From Silene latifolia (taxonomy: Eukaryota; Streptophyta; Magnoliopsida; Caryophyllales; Caryophyllaceae), in contig NC_133538.1 of NCBI RefSeq assembly GCF_048544455.1, forward strand, positions 2,678,658-2,742,657: a stretch of DNA of 64,000 bases, written 5' to 3'. A program made the translations under genes and the position numbers. Of this stretch, positions 22,907 to 35,935 are shown piece after piece; the first letter of the stretch is position 1; every line of letters begins with the position of its first letter. A model generated the notes under the pieces. That model was not told the DNA's origin. It was given only the letters and a program-made list of their open reading frames with translations, and made no database searches.

Positions 22907-23877
22907 TGTTGGAGCTTGTGTCCTCCACAAATAAATGTGATAATATTTGTAAATCTCTTACAGGTTCACAAGGGTATACTTCGTATATTTAATCAGTTGA
23001 TTAACGTTTACCTAATAACGGTTGGCTTGCTAGAAAGTTTGATGTTATTATCATACAGATGGCGGTGATCAACTGGTCTCTAAAGGTCACACCTATAGGA
23101 TGTGTTTGAGAGATGTGATTATAGAAATATGATCACATTGATGCCTAATATGACTAAACAGTTAGTCAATGTATTGATGAGACAATTATTTAATGAAGAT
23201 TAAATAATATTAGTTGAGACAATTAATCAATTAATTCGTAAATTGAATATAATAAGTTATATTTAATTAAATGTATGTAATGTTAGCTTGGACGAATTAA
23301 TCTGTTAATTCGTAATTAAATGTAATTGGTTATATTTAATATCAACAAGTTGAATGTGTCATAGTGGTAATAGTGAGGGTACACAAACCAAGAGGTCATG
23401 GGTTCGATCCTCACTAGATGACAATTTAACACATTTTGTACATTTTTGGAACAACCAAAAATAAGGAAATAATACTCCTTATTTCGGAAATGGGTCGAGA
23501 AAAATGAAAAAAAAAATCCTACCCTAATCCATCCCTAATACACGGTTTATAGGTGAGTGAGGGAGAGGATTTCCTGACCTAATTCATTTTTCATTTTTGC
23601 CTCCTCTCTCATCGGAAAAACACAAAAGAAAAACCTATAAATTATTTTAATTTTTGGATCGATTCTAGCAAAACAAGGGCATTTCTCGGAGCATCTTGGG
23701 TGCAACTGATAGGAGAATATCATTGCGATATTGTTCATAGGCCAAATTTGCTAGGACCGAAGGTTATTTATGAATCCTTTATTTTGTTTATGTATTTTAT
23801 TTATGATTAGTGATCGTCTTAATTAAATTCGTTATAATCCTTCAATTATAAGGGAAGTATACAGATTATTTCCCACA
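22907..23877 (+). mobile_element. Copia-type solo LTR
   Basis: A single LTR of 971 bp, TGTTGGAGCTTG at the left and TTATTTCCCACA at the right, with the 5-bp duplication CCCAT on both sides (22902-22906 and 23878-23882). Its terminal sequence and an inner AGGTCACACCTATAGGAT block are related to the copia LTR at 1345-2653 in the opposite strand sense. A solo LTR arises by recombination between the two LTRs of one element. It splits the Athila-like frame. Confidence 0.92.
23356..23423 (+). other. tRNA-like segment inside the solo LTR
   Basis: 68 bases with a possible acceptor pair (TGTCAT at the 5' side, ATGACA at the 3' side), an A-box-like TAGTGGTAATAGTG and a B-box GGTTCGATCC at tRNA spacing. 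The anticodon arm is not convincing and no CCA-proximal structure is clear, so I do not call a functional tRNA. It may be a tRNA-derived SINE head or an internal pol III promoter in the LTR. Confidence 0.5.
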
Positions 23878-24814
23878 CCCATTACGAAGGTCTTGAGTTG
23901 GGTGCTCCCTTCAGCAAAGTCATGAAACCTTGTAAGCATCTCAAGGGAGGTGTTGAAGTTGTATTGCCTCGTCCCCCTAACATTTAGATAGGACTCAAGA
24001 AAAGTTAAGTCAATGAGAGTGCACCTATCTTGTTCATATCTCCAATTGATGGTACCGGCCACAAAGCGTTCGGTGATCCGAATAACCGGATGTTGGATGG
24101 CAAAGGTATAGCATTGCTTTTGGTGGGTAAAATCCCTCCCGAAAATAGCCTTCCAAAGTAGGTCCACATCGAAATCGGCGGGTTTATCGGTATAGTCGGT
24201 CGGCACAACAAGACCAAAAATGTGAGCGAATTGATCAAGTGTAAGGCTATGGTCTAGGTTACACAACCTAAACTCCATGCTCACATTGGTTCGAGTGTTT
24301 GTGACAATACGAAGGCTACTCAAAAATTCCAGGGTGAGACTAAGGTACGTCTCCTCATGGGCATGGAAAAGTTTTCCAATCCCTAAGCCATCAAAGAACA
24401 TCTCGGTGTGGTACCTTATCCCAAGGGTTTCTAACACCTTAGTATCTATAAACTGAGTGGGTTCATAATTCTTACCTAGCAATTCGACAAACTTCTTTCG
24501 GTCGGCATCGGAGGTGAAGTGTACCTCCGGGAAGTACTCAAGTTGCTTTATCCCTCCTCTCATGATGGGGCGGAAGTTCCTTGGCGGCATTATCTCTTGT
24601 GGGGAGGAAGAGGATGAACTCTTGCGTTTCCTACCGGCGGATTCAACAAGTTTCTTAGCCTTGCCCTTGAGATTCATCATCTTGAACTTGGAGAAATGGG
24701 GTTTTTGTTGGCTTTTATTGTGAGAGGAGTGTTTTTGGGGATGAAGATGAGTGATTTACGGTTAGATAAGTTGAAGAAATGAGGGAGAAATGGGGAGTTT
24801 TTATAGAAAAAGGG

Positions 24815-25220
24815 GGAAGACGAGCGAACACGGGTCGTGCCTGGGCGGATAATTCGAGAAAAACACCAGAATCCGAGCGTCTTCTCTGCGGGACGAGCGT
24901 CTTGCCTCAGCCGAATCCGAGCGTCTTACAGAAAATCCGCTCGTATTTCGTGACAGGAACTTTGCATTTTCTGGAGTAGGCTGAAGACGAGCGTCTTCTG
25001 TTTTGGACGAGCGTCTTACATTGGACAAGCGGTTTCTCAAAAATCCGCTCGGATTTTGGTACAGTTCCAAAACTTTGCTTCAGGTGTCTTTCAGGACGAG
25101 CGTCCAAGATGCAATCCGAGCGTCTTCTTTTAGGACGAGCGTCTTTTGCCTAATCCGCTCGGATTCTGTGACAGCACTGAACAGTGATCTAATGAGGCCT
25201 TGGACGAGCGTCTTTTGCTG
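24815..25220. repeat. Array of GACGAGCGTC / ATCCG(A/C)... motifs
   Basis: About 14 copies of two alternating short motifs, GACGAGCGTCTT and AATCCGAGCGTC or AATCCGCTCGGATT, in 400 bp between the gag-like and the ORF-1-like frame. The same motif pair occurs in both LTRs (about 19800-19880 and 28118-28200). The form ATCCGCTCGGAT is an interrupted palindrome. Open frames crossing the array are artefacts of it. Confidence 0.85.
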
Positions 25221-25450
25221 TTTTTTTTTCCTTTTCTTTCTTTTCTTTGCAAAACCATACCCTTTTACCAACTTGATGTTCCTACCTTATCTTTTTCTGA
25301 AATTTTGCTCAATAAAAATGTAAGAAAACTCTCTCTCTCACTACTCTCATGCAAGAAATTAAATAAAAATGCAAAAATGTACAATATTATACAAAGTGAG
25401 ATTTCAAGAAATATCTTACAAATGGTGGTTTGAGATAGAACTCCACCAAA

Positions 25451-26845
25451 CTAGTTTAAATTGTATAAATTCTTGTCCATAGAGCTCAAGGCTCTTAATA
25501 GAAGATCAAAAGCTTGTGAACAAGCTCCAAATAAGCACAAGTATGGGTTGCTCAATTTGAACATGAAATTTTGCCAAGGAAGCTTGTCATAAGTTCTTTG
25601 TTTGACCTTGTCTTTGGCGCTAAAGCTTTCCCAATGCTTCAAACCAATAAGCCCATGATTCTTGTTAACACTAGGTACGAAGTATGGTTCATTTTCATCC
25701 GTAGACTTCCACTCACCAACTTCTTCTTCGATTTTGGTGATGATGATAGCACTTTGATTATTCATTCCTTCCAAGGCGGAAGGAGAATTGTCATGGCTTT
25801 GATGATCGAGTCCCTTACAAGTTGGCATTGTGGATGCCAAATTTCCACAAGTAGCTTCACGAGCAAGTTTCTCTTTGAGCTTTTCCACAAAGTAGCTTTT
25901 GTATGATGCTTTGACCATTTGAATAAGGTCCACTATATCCTCTTCAACAATCATTGGCTCCATGGTAGGTGTCAAGTAGTCTTCATGGGAGATAGGGAAA
26001 GGACATTCATCTTCATGATAGGATATCTCAAATGTCTCAAGGATAGGCTCCTCAAGCAAGGTGATATTACAAGTCCATCCCTTAGGCTCATCATCATCGT
26101 TGCTATCTTTATATGAATCATGAATGGGGGCTTCATGCAATTCTTTCTCCAACATCTCAATATTCACATTAAAGGACACACCCTCATACTCACAAAGGTT
26201 ATGAGTATTTAGCTTACTCAACTTCAAATCTTCCTCATCAAACACAACACTTTCATACTCACAAGAGCTCAAAGAAATTGGCTCTTCCCACTTCTCATCT
26301 TCCATATCGAAGGTTACTACTTTAAATTCGCATTCATACACAATGTCTAAGGAGTGGTGGGGAGTGGTTGTTTGGCATTCTTTAAATTGGGCAATTTGAA
26401 TCTCCAATTCCTCACCTTGGGCAACAATGCCTTGAAGAACATTGTCCCTCTTTTGGCTTTCCTCTATCATTTGTTTAAAGAAGTTTTGTTGATCTCCCAT
26501 CATTTGGAGAATCACATTTTGAATGGGTTCATCTTCTTGTTGTGGGTAAGTGTGAAAGTGGTTGTATTGTGGCAATTGAAACTCATTATGAAGTGGGTAT
26601 TGGGTGGGTGGTTGTTGTGGATATTGGATGTGGGGATTTTGTTGGGAAAAGTTGGGTTAGTAGTTAGGATTTTCATTGTACAAATAGTAAGGTAGGTTTG
26701 TGTTGACTTGCTTCTCAAACTCCCCATACCCATAGTCATACTCAAAAGATCCAACATATACTCCATATGTCAAGTCTTGAGCCTTCATAGCTAAGACAAG
26801 GTAACAACTACAAGCATGGAAACTACACAAAAACGGTAAAAACAA
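25451..26845 (-). pseudogene. Gag-like protein of the Athila-like element, with an early stop
   Basis: The first frame after the primer site. From an ATG near 26785 the frame runs MKAQDLTYGVYVGSF, is broken by a stop at 26657-26659, then continues as a 374-codon frame (26575-25451). Early in that frame there is a coiled-coil-like stretch, LQMMGDQQNFFKQMIEESQK followed by LEIQIAQFKEC. A long acidic, poorly conserved middle follows, and it ends AFDLLLRALSSMDKN. The coiled-coil and the terminal LRALS motif recur in the pol-less element at 44378-50414, so it is probably a diverged Gag that acts as a structural or packaging protein. No zinc knuckle is visible here. Confidence 0.6.
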
Positions 26846-26914
26846 TCCTTGAGGAACTTAGAAAAATCAAAATAGACAAACAAGTAAGAACTTAATCACA
26901 TAGCACCATCACAC

Positions 26915-26926
26915 GCAACGGCGCCA
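26915..26926 (-). other. Primer binding site (tRNA-Asp type) of the Athila-like element
   Basis: Minus-sense TGGCGCCGTTGC, three bases from the 5' LTR. It is complementary to the tRNA-Asp 3' end and typical of Athila-lineage gypsy elements. Confidence 0.85.
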
Positions 26927-26929
26927 TTT

Positions 26930-28484
26930 TGATGTGTGGGGTGTTGTCGTCGGGTCACATCCAATCAAACACATTTATAATACTCAACAAACAACTAGTT
27001 AGCGGTAAGTCGAGGTCGATCCATGGGACGGTGTGCTTTGGGTTCTAAGTCTATCTATCTCAATTTTTGCTAGTGTCACAATTTGTTTGGGTTTGTAGTT
27101 GTGTTCTTGACTAATGCAAGCAATAAAGTATAACAAGCAATGAAATGAGAAATGTAAGCAAATGATTAAAAATGCTAGGATATCATGGGGTCATAGGGGA
27201 TTCATGGTGTTGATCATACAAACATGTTCACAAAGTTGCAAGCAATTAATGTTGTGGAGGAACCGAGTTGGTTTTTGTCTTACGGTTCATAGGAAGAGTT
27301 GGGTCCCGGAGCCGAATCGATTAGATTGTACAACACCTACAAGTCGACTTACTTTCCTCCTATTCAACTTATATGCATGGTCTAACAAGACTCGAGTTGG
27401 TTTATATCTTACAAGTCAAGTTGAGTAGATAAGAGATGGTTGTAAATGCAAGAATTCATAGGCTTAGCATTTCGTCAAATATAACATGTGCATAAAGTTG
27501 ACATCACAACAAGCAAGCAATTTAATTATGAAAACACATTAGATTAAGCATGAATCAATCCCCATGTTGGTTTTCCTAATTACCCACTAATCCTAGCTAA
27601 GAGACTACTCACTCATTATCAAGTTTAACATGCTAACAAGGTTGTCAATCATATTAACAAGGTAAATAATGATGAACAAGTAAGAAAGATTAACAATAAT
27701 TAAAACAAGGATTAAGAGAATTATACCTATGGAGATTCCAAAATAATAAAGCAAAGAATAAAGGAAGAGAACTTGATTGATTGATGAAGGGTTGTCAATC
27801 CTCCAATAATAACCCAATAATCTTCAATTACCCAAAAGTAACAAACTTGAACAATAATTAAGGAGAGATTAATGTGAGATTTGTGGAAAGATTAAAGAGT
27901 AATCTATTCTAATCTATTCCTAATCTAATCTAAGAGGAATTTCTAATGTGGAGGCTCTCTACTCTAAAAACTTCATGCTTTGATTATCTACAAGTGGGGT
28001 ATATATAGTAGAGCTTCATTAGGTTAACTAAGGCTAAATTAGTAATTAAATTTTTGAGTACTAAGCAGGGAATTTCTAGTCTTTTCGGAGAGATGAGCAT
28101 TTTAGCTGAAGGCGCCACGGTCCGTTCATCCAGGAGGGGAATCCGCTCGGATTCTTGCAGGGGTGGACGAGCGTCTTTAGGCAAATCCGCTCGGATTGTA
28201 GCAGAGGAATCCTTCTCTTCACTTTCTTCTTATTCTTGTAGGATTAGTCTTAAGTTCTCGCCTCCTCTTCATACTAGTCCATCAAATATCATCAATAAGC
28301 TTCCAAATATGCACAAAAGACGAGAAATTCCGCCTAATTATCTTCTTTCCTACAAAACATATGAAATGCACTAGGAAAGCAAAATAGAAAGCATTTGACG
28401 GATAAAATGGCTATGCAATGTTATAATAGTATGCAAAATAGACTCAATTAGGGGACTAAATGTGCGCATATAATGATCACATCA
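26930..28484 (-). repeat. 5' LTR of the Athila-like element
   Basis: 1555 bp, TGATG...CATCA, close match to 18623-20101 apart from the 76-bp segment and scattered substitutions. Confidence 0.93.
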
Positions 28485-28857
28485 GTGAGCCGGCATGATG
28501 CAACGGTTTGGAGGTGATGAAGGCGGCGGTTTGGAAGTCGGAAATGGTGGTTGTTTTGGGTTTGGTTTTTTTTTTTTTTTTAGTTTGTTTTGAATTGGTT
28601 TTTTTAGAGAGAGGACGGGAGGAAAATGAGAGAGAATGAGTGAATGAGAGAGAAGTGAAAGAGTGAATTATGAGGAAGTGAGAAGGGAGATTAGAATGGT
28701 GAAGGAGTTATACAAGATTAGAAGAAGTTGTACAAGATTAGGGAGGGAGATTTATGGCCATCCATTGAGATGCAATCTCATCCATCCATTCCCTTCATCC
28801 AAAGGCTCATATATGGACTTAGTGACTCATATGATATGAGGGACTTACTAGAACCCT

Positions 28858-30834
<1,977 letters not shown>

Positions 30835-30841
30835 TATATAT

Positions 30842-32002
30842 ATAGATCCGGTGAAAACGAACACTCGGTGAGAACGGTAAGAACGACCCTCCTCCCTAGG
30901 ATTAAAAGTGAAATGTACGGCTGATATTTGCGCTTAAATTAAATTCACTAATTAAATCCTTCAGGCCCCACCTATTACCTTCATTTTGTGCAACTTCGAT
31001 TCAATTGCAATTTTCTTTTAATTCACCATTTTTAACCAAAGTCAGCAATCAGCTTCCTCCATCAGCAATTAGTTTAGTGTTTCATATTTAATGGTTTTCT
31101 GCCGGAATTTAGCTAGATTTCCGATGACGAGGTCGCCAATTCAATGATGAATACTCGAATGGAGCATATCCATGTGAAAATGGTGGAGATAGGGTGGTTG
31201 AGGAGGCGGATTAAGTGAAGATTTAGGATCTTCGATGTCGGAGATGCACGATGATGGTTGATGCCAACAATGGTCAGGTGCACGAAATTTAATGTACCTA
31301 TTTTCTATATTCATGTATCTCAAACCAATTTTAATGTACCTAGTATGTAATATTGTGTATCTATGATAAATACATTTAAATAGTGGTGGTAGTTTGTTGG
31401 CATTGTGATAGGAGCGACGGTCGGAGATTTGGTGATGCCAGGAAAATACAGATGGTTATAGAGGAGGATAAAGGAGAAGCTCTGATGTCGGTGACAGATA
31501 ACGCTTAATGTAGCTCGTGGATTGCTGCCCTCATCTGGATCGTCAACGAAAGGGGAGAACTGTACTGGATTATCGACAGAATTGAAGTACATACTATAAT
31601 GGTAGTGACGATATGGATGTGGACCACGGTGAAATCGAACGACAATAGTGGATATGGTGATGCCTCGACAAAACGCCGACGAAGACGATGGCCGGAGTGA
31701 ATATGTAGAAGAAAAGATCGCAAGGGGGTAAAGAGATGAACCAGCAAGCCTTCGTCGGTAAATTCGCCAGAGATAGCTTGTTCGTCGGAGAGTTTACATG
31801 CGTTTGCTTGTGGTGGTTGTGGTGGTGGTGGCCGTGGGGATGTGTGACATAAAATCAGCGTAGTGTTTGAAGATTAATATGGGTGGGCTTAAGTGAAAAT
31901 CAGTTGTATATGATTTGGGTGGACTTTATTTGCTGATTGAGTTAGTTGTATTCTTTTAAGTATTGGTCGTTCTCACCGAGTGATCGTTCTCACTGAAACC
32001 TA
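30842..32002. mobile_element. TIR element of ~1.16 kb (MULE/MITE-like)
   Basis: The left end GATCCGGTGAAAACGAACAC, then TCGGTGAGAACGGTAAGAACGACC, is matched in minus sense by GGTTTCAGTGAGAACGATCAC, then TCGGTGAGAACGACC, at the right end. The interior has GGTGG/GATGG-rich sequence and short minus frames (about 31141-31747) that I cannot assign; they may be captured host sequence. No transposase. The target duplication is not clear. Its ends resemble those of the fold-back MITE at 13144. Confidence 0.7.
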
Positions 32003-32082
32003 AATTGCTAAGTTTAAGATATATTAAATATAATATGTAAAATATCTAAGGTAGGAGGAATAAATAAGTAAATAATTAATAA

Positions 32083-32084
32083 TT

Positions 32085-32138
<54 letters not shown>

Positions 32139-32155
32139 AATATTAATAATAATAA
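32083..32155 (+). repeat. (CAA)n microsatellite with TAA edge
   Basis: About 18 CAA units followed by several TAA units, directly before the truncated LINE. This is the same association of CAA/TAA array and LINE as at 54544-55050 and 60246-60577. Confidence 0.95.
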
Positions 32156-32194
32156 AGGAAAAGAAAGCTAGAAAGGTTATTAAAAACAAATTTA

Positions 32195-35100
32195 AAACTT
32201 TTAAAGTGGTTTCCAACTATAGTGCTCGTGTCAATGGCAAAAACTGGCTCATTTGGAGACCAAATAGTGTGGATATTAACCCCTTAATCATTCACCCCCA
32301 GTTCATACACAGTGAGGTGTTTCATCATGCTACCTGTAGTAAGTTTCATCTCACTATGATTTATGCTAGCAACCATGCTAGATCTCGTGATGATCTTTGG
32401 ACCAATCTTCATGCTATCAGTAAACTGGTCCATAAGTGGATTCTTCTTGGTGACTTTAATGTTGTTAGGGATATCACTGTACGGATTAGTAATACTCCTC
32501 CTAATCTAGCTGATATTTTGGATTAAAAATCTTGTATGCTTCATTGTGGAGTTGATGATATAACTAGCTCTGGATGTGAGATGACTTGGAGAAATAAGCA
32601 AGATATTAATACCCTTATCTTGTCAAAGTTAGATAGGGCTCTAACTAATGTAGCCTGGCAGCTACAGTATCTTGCTACCTCTGTTGTCTTCCTTCCTGCA
32701 GGGGTGTCTGATCGCTCCCTTATCCTTGTTACTGTCTATGAGGATAAGCACTCTGGTTCAAGGTTTAGCTTGCTTAACTGTTGGGTGGACCATCCTACTT
32801 ACCACAATTTGGTTAAAGAAGCCTGGATGGAACCTGTTCAGGGGTCCCTCATTTTTACACTCTTTAGTAGACTAAAAAATGTTAAAACGAGATTGAGGAC
32901 ACTGCATAAGGAAAGATTTACCCAAATTGCTCATAGAGTCCAAGCTTGTAGGGATCAACTATATGACTGTCAAAGGGAAATTCAAGATAATCTTTCCTCA
33001 GCTGATCTCTATAGGAAAAAGAACTCATGGCCAAATATATTACCCTCAGGGCAGCTGAGAGCACTATTTTAAAGCAGAAAGCAAAAATTGATCATATTTC
33101 TTATAATGACTTCTCTTCTAAGTATTTCTCTGCCAGGGTTCATGAGAGGCAGCAACAGCAAATTATTGGCCATATTAAGGATAAGGATAGGAATGAGAGA
33201 ATTGGCCTTGATAATGTTGCTGATGGATTTATTGACTATTATTAACATCTTCTTGGTCACTCTCACCCTACCTCTCCCATTGATGTATCTTTCATACAGA
33301 ATAGCTCTTGTGTGCAGGAGGATGATATTGCTGCTCTCATTAAACCCATTGATATGGAAGAAATCAAAGCTGTTGTGTTCAGTATTGGATCTGATAAGAG
33401 CCCAGGTCCCGATGGATTCTCATCTGCTTTCTTTAAGGCTTCCTAGGACACTATTGGACTTGATTATTGCAAAGCCATCCAAGCTTATTTTAAGAATGGC
33501 AGACTCAGTAAGCAGGCAAATGCCACCCTCATTACTCTCATTCCTAAGAAAAAGGTCTGCAATACTGTCATGGACTTTAGACCCATCTCTTGTTGCACCA
33601 CTTTTTACAAAACTATCAATAAAATTATTACAAATAGACTTCAAAATATTCTCCCTAACCTCATTCGGTCCAGAGCAAGCAGCTTTCATTTAAGGTAGGA
33701 ATATACATAAGAATATTATGATGTCTCAATCCTTGGTCAAAGGCTATGGGAGGAAGTATCTCACACCAAGATGCTTAGTGAAAGTAGACATTAGAAAAGC
33801 CTTTGATTCTCTTCAATAGGATTTTATACATCAAGTGTTGCAAGCTCTTAAATTCCCTGACATTTTTGTTAAATTGATCATGGGGTGCATCACAAGCTCC
33901 TGGTTCTCCATCAAAATTAATGGTTATGTTCATGGTTTCTTTAAGGGCAAGAGTGGGCTTAGGCAAGGGGACCCTCCCTCTCCCTACCTCTTTGTCCTTA
34001 GTATGGAAATTCTCTCTAGGTATCTGAGGAAGATTTGTTTGCAGCACCAGGTCTCTTTTCATCCTAAATGCACTAAGATTGGCCTCACTCACTTAATATT
34101 TGCTGATGATCTCATGATTTTTACTAGAGGGGATGTGCCATCTGTAGCTGCAGTTCTGCAAACTCTCAGTACTTTTTCTGACTGGTCTGGATTATCAGCT
34201 AACCATGACAAGACAGATGTTTACTTTGAAGGGGCGGCTGATGATGTTAAGCACCAAATTCTTCTGCATACTAGCTTCTCTGAGGGCACTTTCCCATTCA
34301 GATACCTTGGAGTACCTTTTCATACTTCTAGGAAATCTTTTGACAACTATGGTGCACTGATTCATAAGATTCAGAGACACCTGCATCACTGGTCTACCAA
34401 TTTCTTCTCTTATGCTGGCAGAGCACAACTCCTAAATTCTGTAATCTTTGAACTCACTAATCTCTGGTGTGCTACTGTCCTCTTGCCTAAAAACATATTA
34501 AAGATTATCAATAAGTTATGCAAAAATTTCTTCTGGAATCAAGAGGCAGAGCATAGGAAACTGGTATTCAAAAACTGGTCTGACATTTGTTCTCCCTTGA
34601 ATGAAAGGGGTATTAACATTAAGGAATTGCACTCTTGGAACAAAGCTGTGCTAGCAAAGTGGATTTAGACTCTGGATTCTCATTAGTAAGGGCTTTGGTA
34701 TGAATGGATTAAAGCTTATTACTTTACTAATGACTCAAACTGGAGCATCCAATCGAAGGAACACCACTCTGAAAGCTTAAAAATCATCATAAATGTTAGA
34801 GAAGAAATTCTGTGCCGTGCTCAGTCTCCTGTAGCAGCCAGTCATCTACTCCACTCTTGGACTCTTAAAGGCATATTCAGCATTGCCAAAGCCTACCACT
34901 GGTTCAGAAAACACAAACCTATCCTAGGCTGGGCACATGCTCTTCATCACCAGTTCATCATTCCTAGTCATAAGGTTCTTACCACATTGTCTTTACAGTA
35001 TAAGCTTGCCACAATTGACAACCTTGCTCATAGAGGTATTCATATGGTTAACAGGTGCATTCTTTGTAAAGTAGACCTTGAGACCCATGAACATCTCTTC

Positions 35101-35400
35101 TCCACTTGGCTAGACCTGACTGGCATGTCTAACAGTCCCACTGCAGAACTTATTTAGTGTACTGCTAAACAACACTCTCGGCATTGGAAGAATGGCTGGA
35201 TTAGAAGCAACATACCAGCTACTTGTTATCAGATTTGGCATGACAGAAATGCTCGCATTTTCCAGGGGATGGAACATATTGAAGCTCATATTTTGCATCT
35301 TATTAGAGTCAATGTCAGTACTCGAATTTCTCACAGTCCCTAGGGTAGCTTAAGAACAGGCTATTCAAAGACTAAATTTGTTCTAAGTTTAGCACTCTCT
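32195..35400 (+). pseudogene. Decayed, 5'-truncated L1-type LINE (ORF2 remnant)
   Basis: The remnant begins within the endonuclease (APE) domain at the point matching residue ~60 of the ORF2 at 56742. GDFNVVRD near 32450 is the GDFN endonuclease motif. The reverse transcriptase follows, with SPGPDGFSSAF, DFRPISCC near 33580, RQGDPPSPYLF near 33965 and the catalytic FADDLMIF near 34100. A zinc-binding zf-RVT-like tail ends with CILCKVDLETHEHLF near 35060. Stops and frame changes occur at about 32523, 33060, 33244, 33445, 33693, 34668 and later. ORF1 and the 5' end are missing. It is a clearly older relative of the LINEs at 55050 and 60577. Confidence 0.92.
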
Positions 35401-35500
35401 GTGTCTTGTTGGTTAAAAGCCTTATAGCTTTAGATGTGCCACAGGTCAGGGGTTCGAGTGCTGGTGTTATTGTTGTTGAAGTTGTTGAGATTGATTTACA
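35390..35500 (+). other. tRNA-like sequence at the LINE 3' end
   Basis: TTGGTTAAAAGCC resembles an A box and GGTTCGAGTGCTGG a B box about 45 bases downstream. AGCACTC before the A box could pair with GAGTGCT. A GTTGTTGAA-type tail follows. It could be a small tRNA-derived SINE or a tRNA-like LINE 3' region; I do not call a tRNA gene. Confidence 0.35.
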
Positions 35501-35935
35501 AGAATATTATTATAATAAGAATATTCTAGAAAAGTGCGGAATTAGGAAAGAATATTAACGCGTAACATCATTCAGCGAGTTTAGCTTTACGCACTGATTT
35601 TCAAACAGCTGCCATTTCTTCGTTACTTATCGGAAGCAAGCATGTTACCATGCGTTGGAAAGCTGAGACAATAATCTTTCACTTTCAAGTTGAGTCATCC
35701 TCAACAGAGTTCTACAACTTTTGATATGACCGTTTGAAAATGCCCTTAAAACAAGTGATCACATTTTCAACTATGACACACTTGTGCAAGCTTCCTATTA
35801 AACATTCATAGTTTACCTTTTACTTTAGACACACACAAAGAGTACTATAACCATAGAGTATGAGGAGTATTAAGTCTTCCCTCCTTAAAATGAACTTCGT
35901 CCTGAAGTTCGCGCATACTGCGTACCACTTAGAAC
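35500..35935 (-). repeat. Gypsy LTR remnant with polypurine-tract junction, minus strand
   Basis: In minus sense 35935-35880 reads a GACGAAGTTCATTTTAAGG, then AGGGAAGAC junction. This is the same arrangement as GACGAAGTTC...AAGGGAGGAAGAC before the LTR at 42919, so LTR sequence should continue to the left of 35880. The part around 35589-35690 (ACGCACTG...GCTGCCATTTCTTCGTTACTT...GTTGGAAAGC) is also found, diverged, in the LTRs of the element at 44378. The left boundary is uncertain. Confidence 0.5.

Larger units (their letters stand above)
22185..24680 (-). pseudogene. Athila ORF-1-like protein gene, split by a solo LTR and frameshifted
   Basis: Starting at 24680, the first ~266 codons give a basic, Ser-rich N-terminus (KGKAKKLVE, KRKSSSSSS) and then a domain with TLEFLSSLRI, MEFRLCNLDHSLTLDQFAHI and FGLVVPTDY, resembling the Athila ORF-1 family (PF03078-type) of unknown function. 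The frame is cut at 23883 by the solo LTR insertion (22907-23877) and resumes at 22906 with GGLVTILANFLCPGFNSRGN and a Pro-rich stretch. A frame change near 22470 leads into a Gln/Gly-rich tail (GGQGGGYSGQGGGYDQGG) and an acidic end, NEDDDE. The LTR insertion inactivates it. Family assignment rests on motif resemblance only. Confidence 0.65.
18623..28484 (-). mobile_element. Athila-like LTR retroelement lacking pol (non-autonomous)
   Basis: LTRs at 18623-20101 and 26930-28484 start TGATGTGTGGGG and end CACATCA, with the 5-bp duplication GTGAG on both sides (18618-18622, 28485-28489). In minus sense the 5' LTR is followed by AAA and TGGCGCCGTTGC (26926-26915), complementary to the 3' end of tRNA-Asp, the primer site typical of Athila. 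The 3' LTR is preceded by the polypurine tract GGTTTGGGGATATT. Between them I find a gag-like frame (26845-25451), a motif array (25220-24815), an Athila ORF-1-like frame (24680-22185) and 2 kb of non-coding sequence. No protease, reverse transcriptase, RNase H or integrase is visible. A copia-type solo LTR interrupts it. The left LTR is 76 bp shorter through one deletion. Confidence 0.9.
13493..28857. mobile_element. Large degenerate inverted-repeat (MULE/fold-back-like) element hosting nested insertions
   Basis: The left arm (13493-13760) and the reverse complement of the right arm (28857-28590) share blocks in the same order: AGAAG-start, a TGAGTCC-like block, GGATG..AATGGATGG, TAATCTCxC and a CTCTCTCAT pyrimidine tract. 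Both arms are bounded by mirrored (AG)n/(CT)n and (AT)n arrays. Both continue into CCACCACC-rich sequence and poly-T tracts. Removing the Athila-like element (18623-28484) and the CACTA element (14297-16789) leaves about 3 kb, the size of a non-autonomous MULE or fold-back element. No transposase is seen. The target duplication cannot be read because the flanks are simple repeats. The arms are diverged, so the class is tentative. Confidence 0.5.

Noticed and set aside
23356..23423. Functional tRNA gene
   Set aside because: A and B boxes and an acceptor-like pair are present, but I cannot draw a convincing anticodon arm.
24801..25323. Several short frames on both strands rich in RSDS and RTSV
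   Set aside because: They are products of the GACGAGCGTC/ATCCG motif array.
33420..33689. Minus-strand 89-codon frame in the LINE remnant (also 55171-55659, 57597-58037, 63119-63478)
   Set aside because: Antisense shadows of LINE ORF1 or ORF2; the sense strand carries the conserved motifs.
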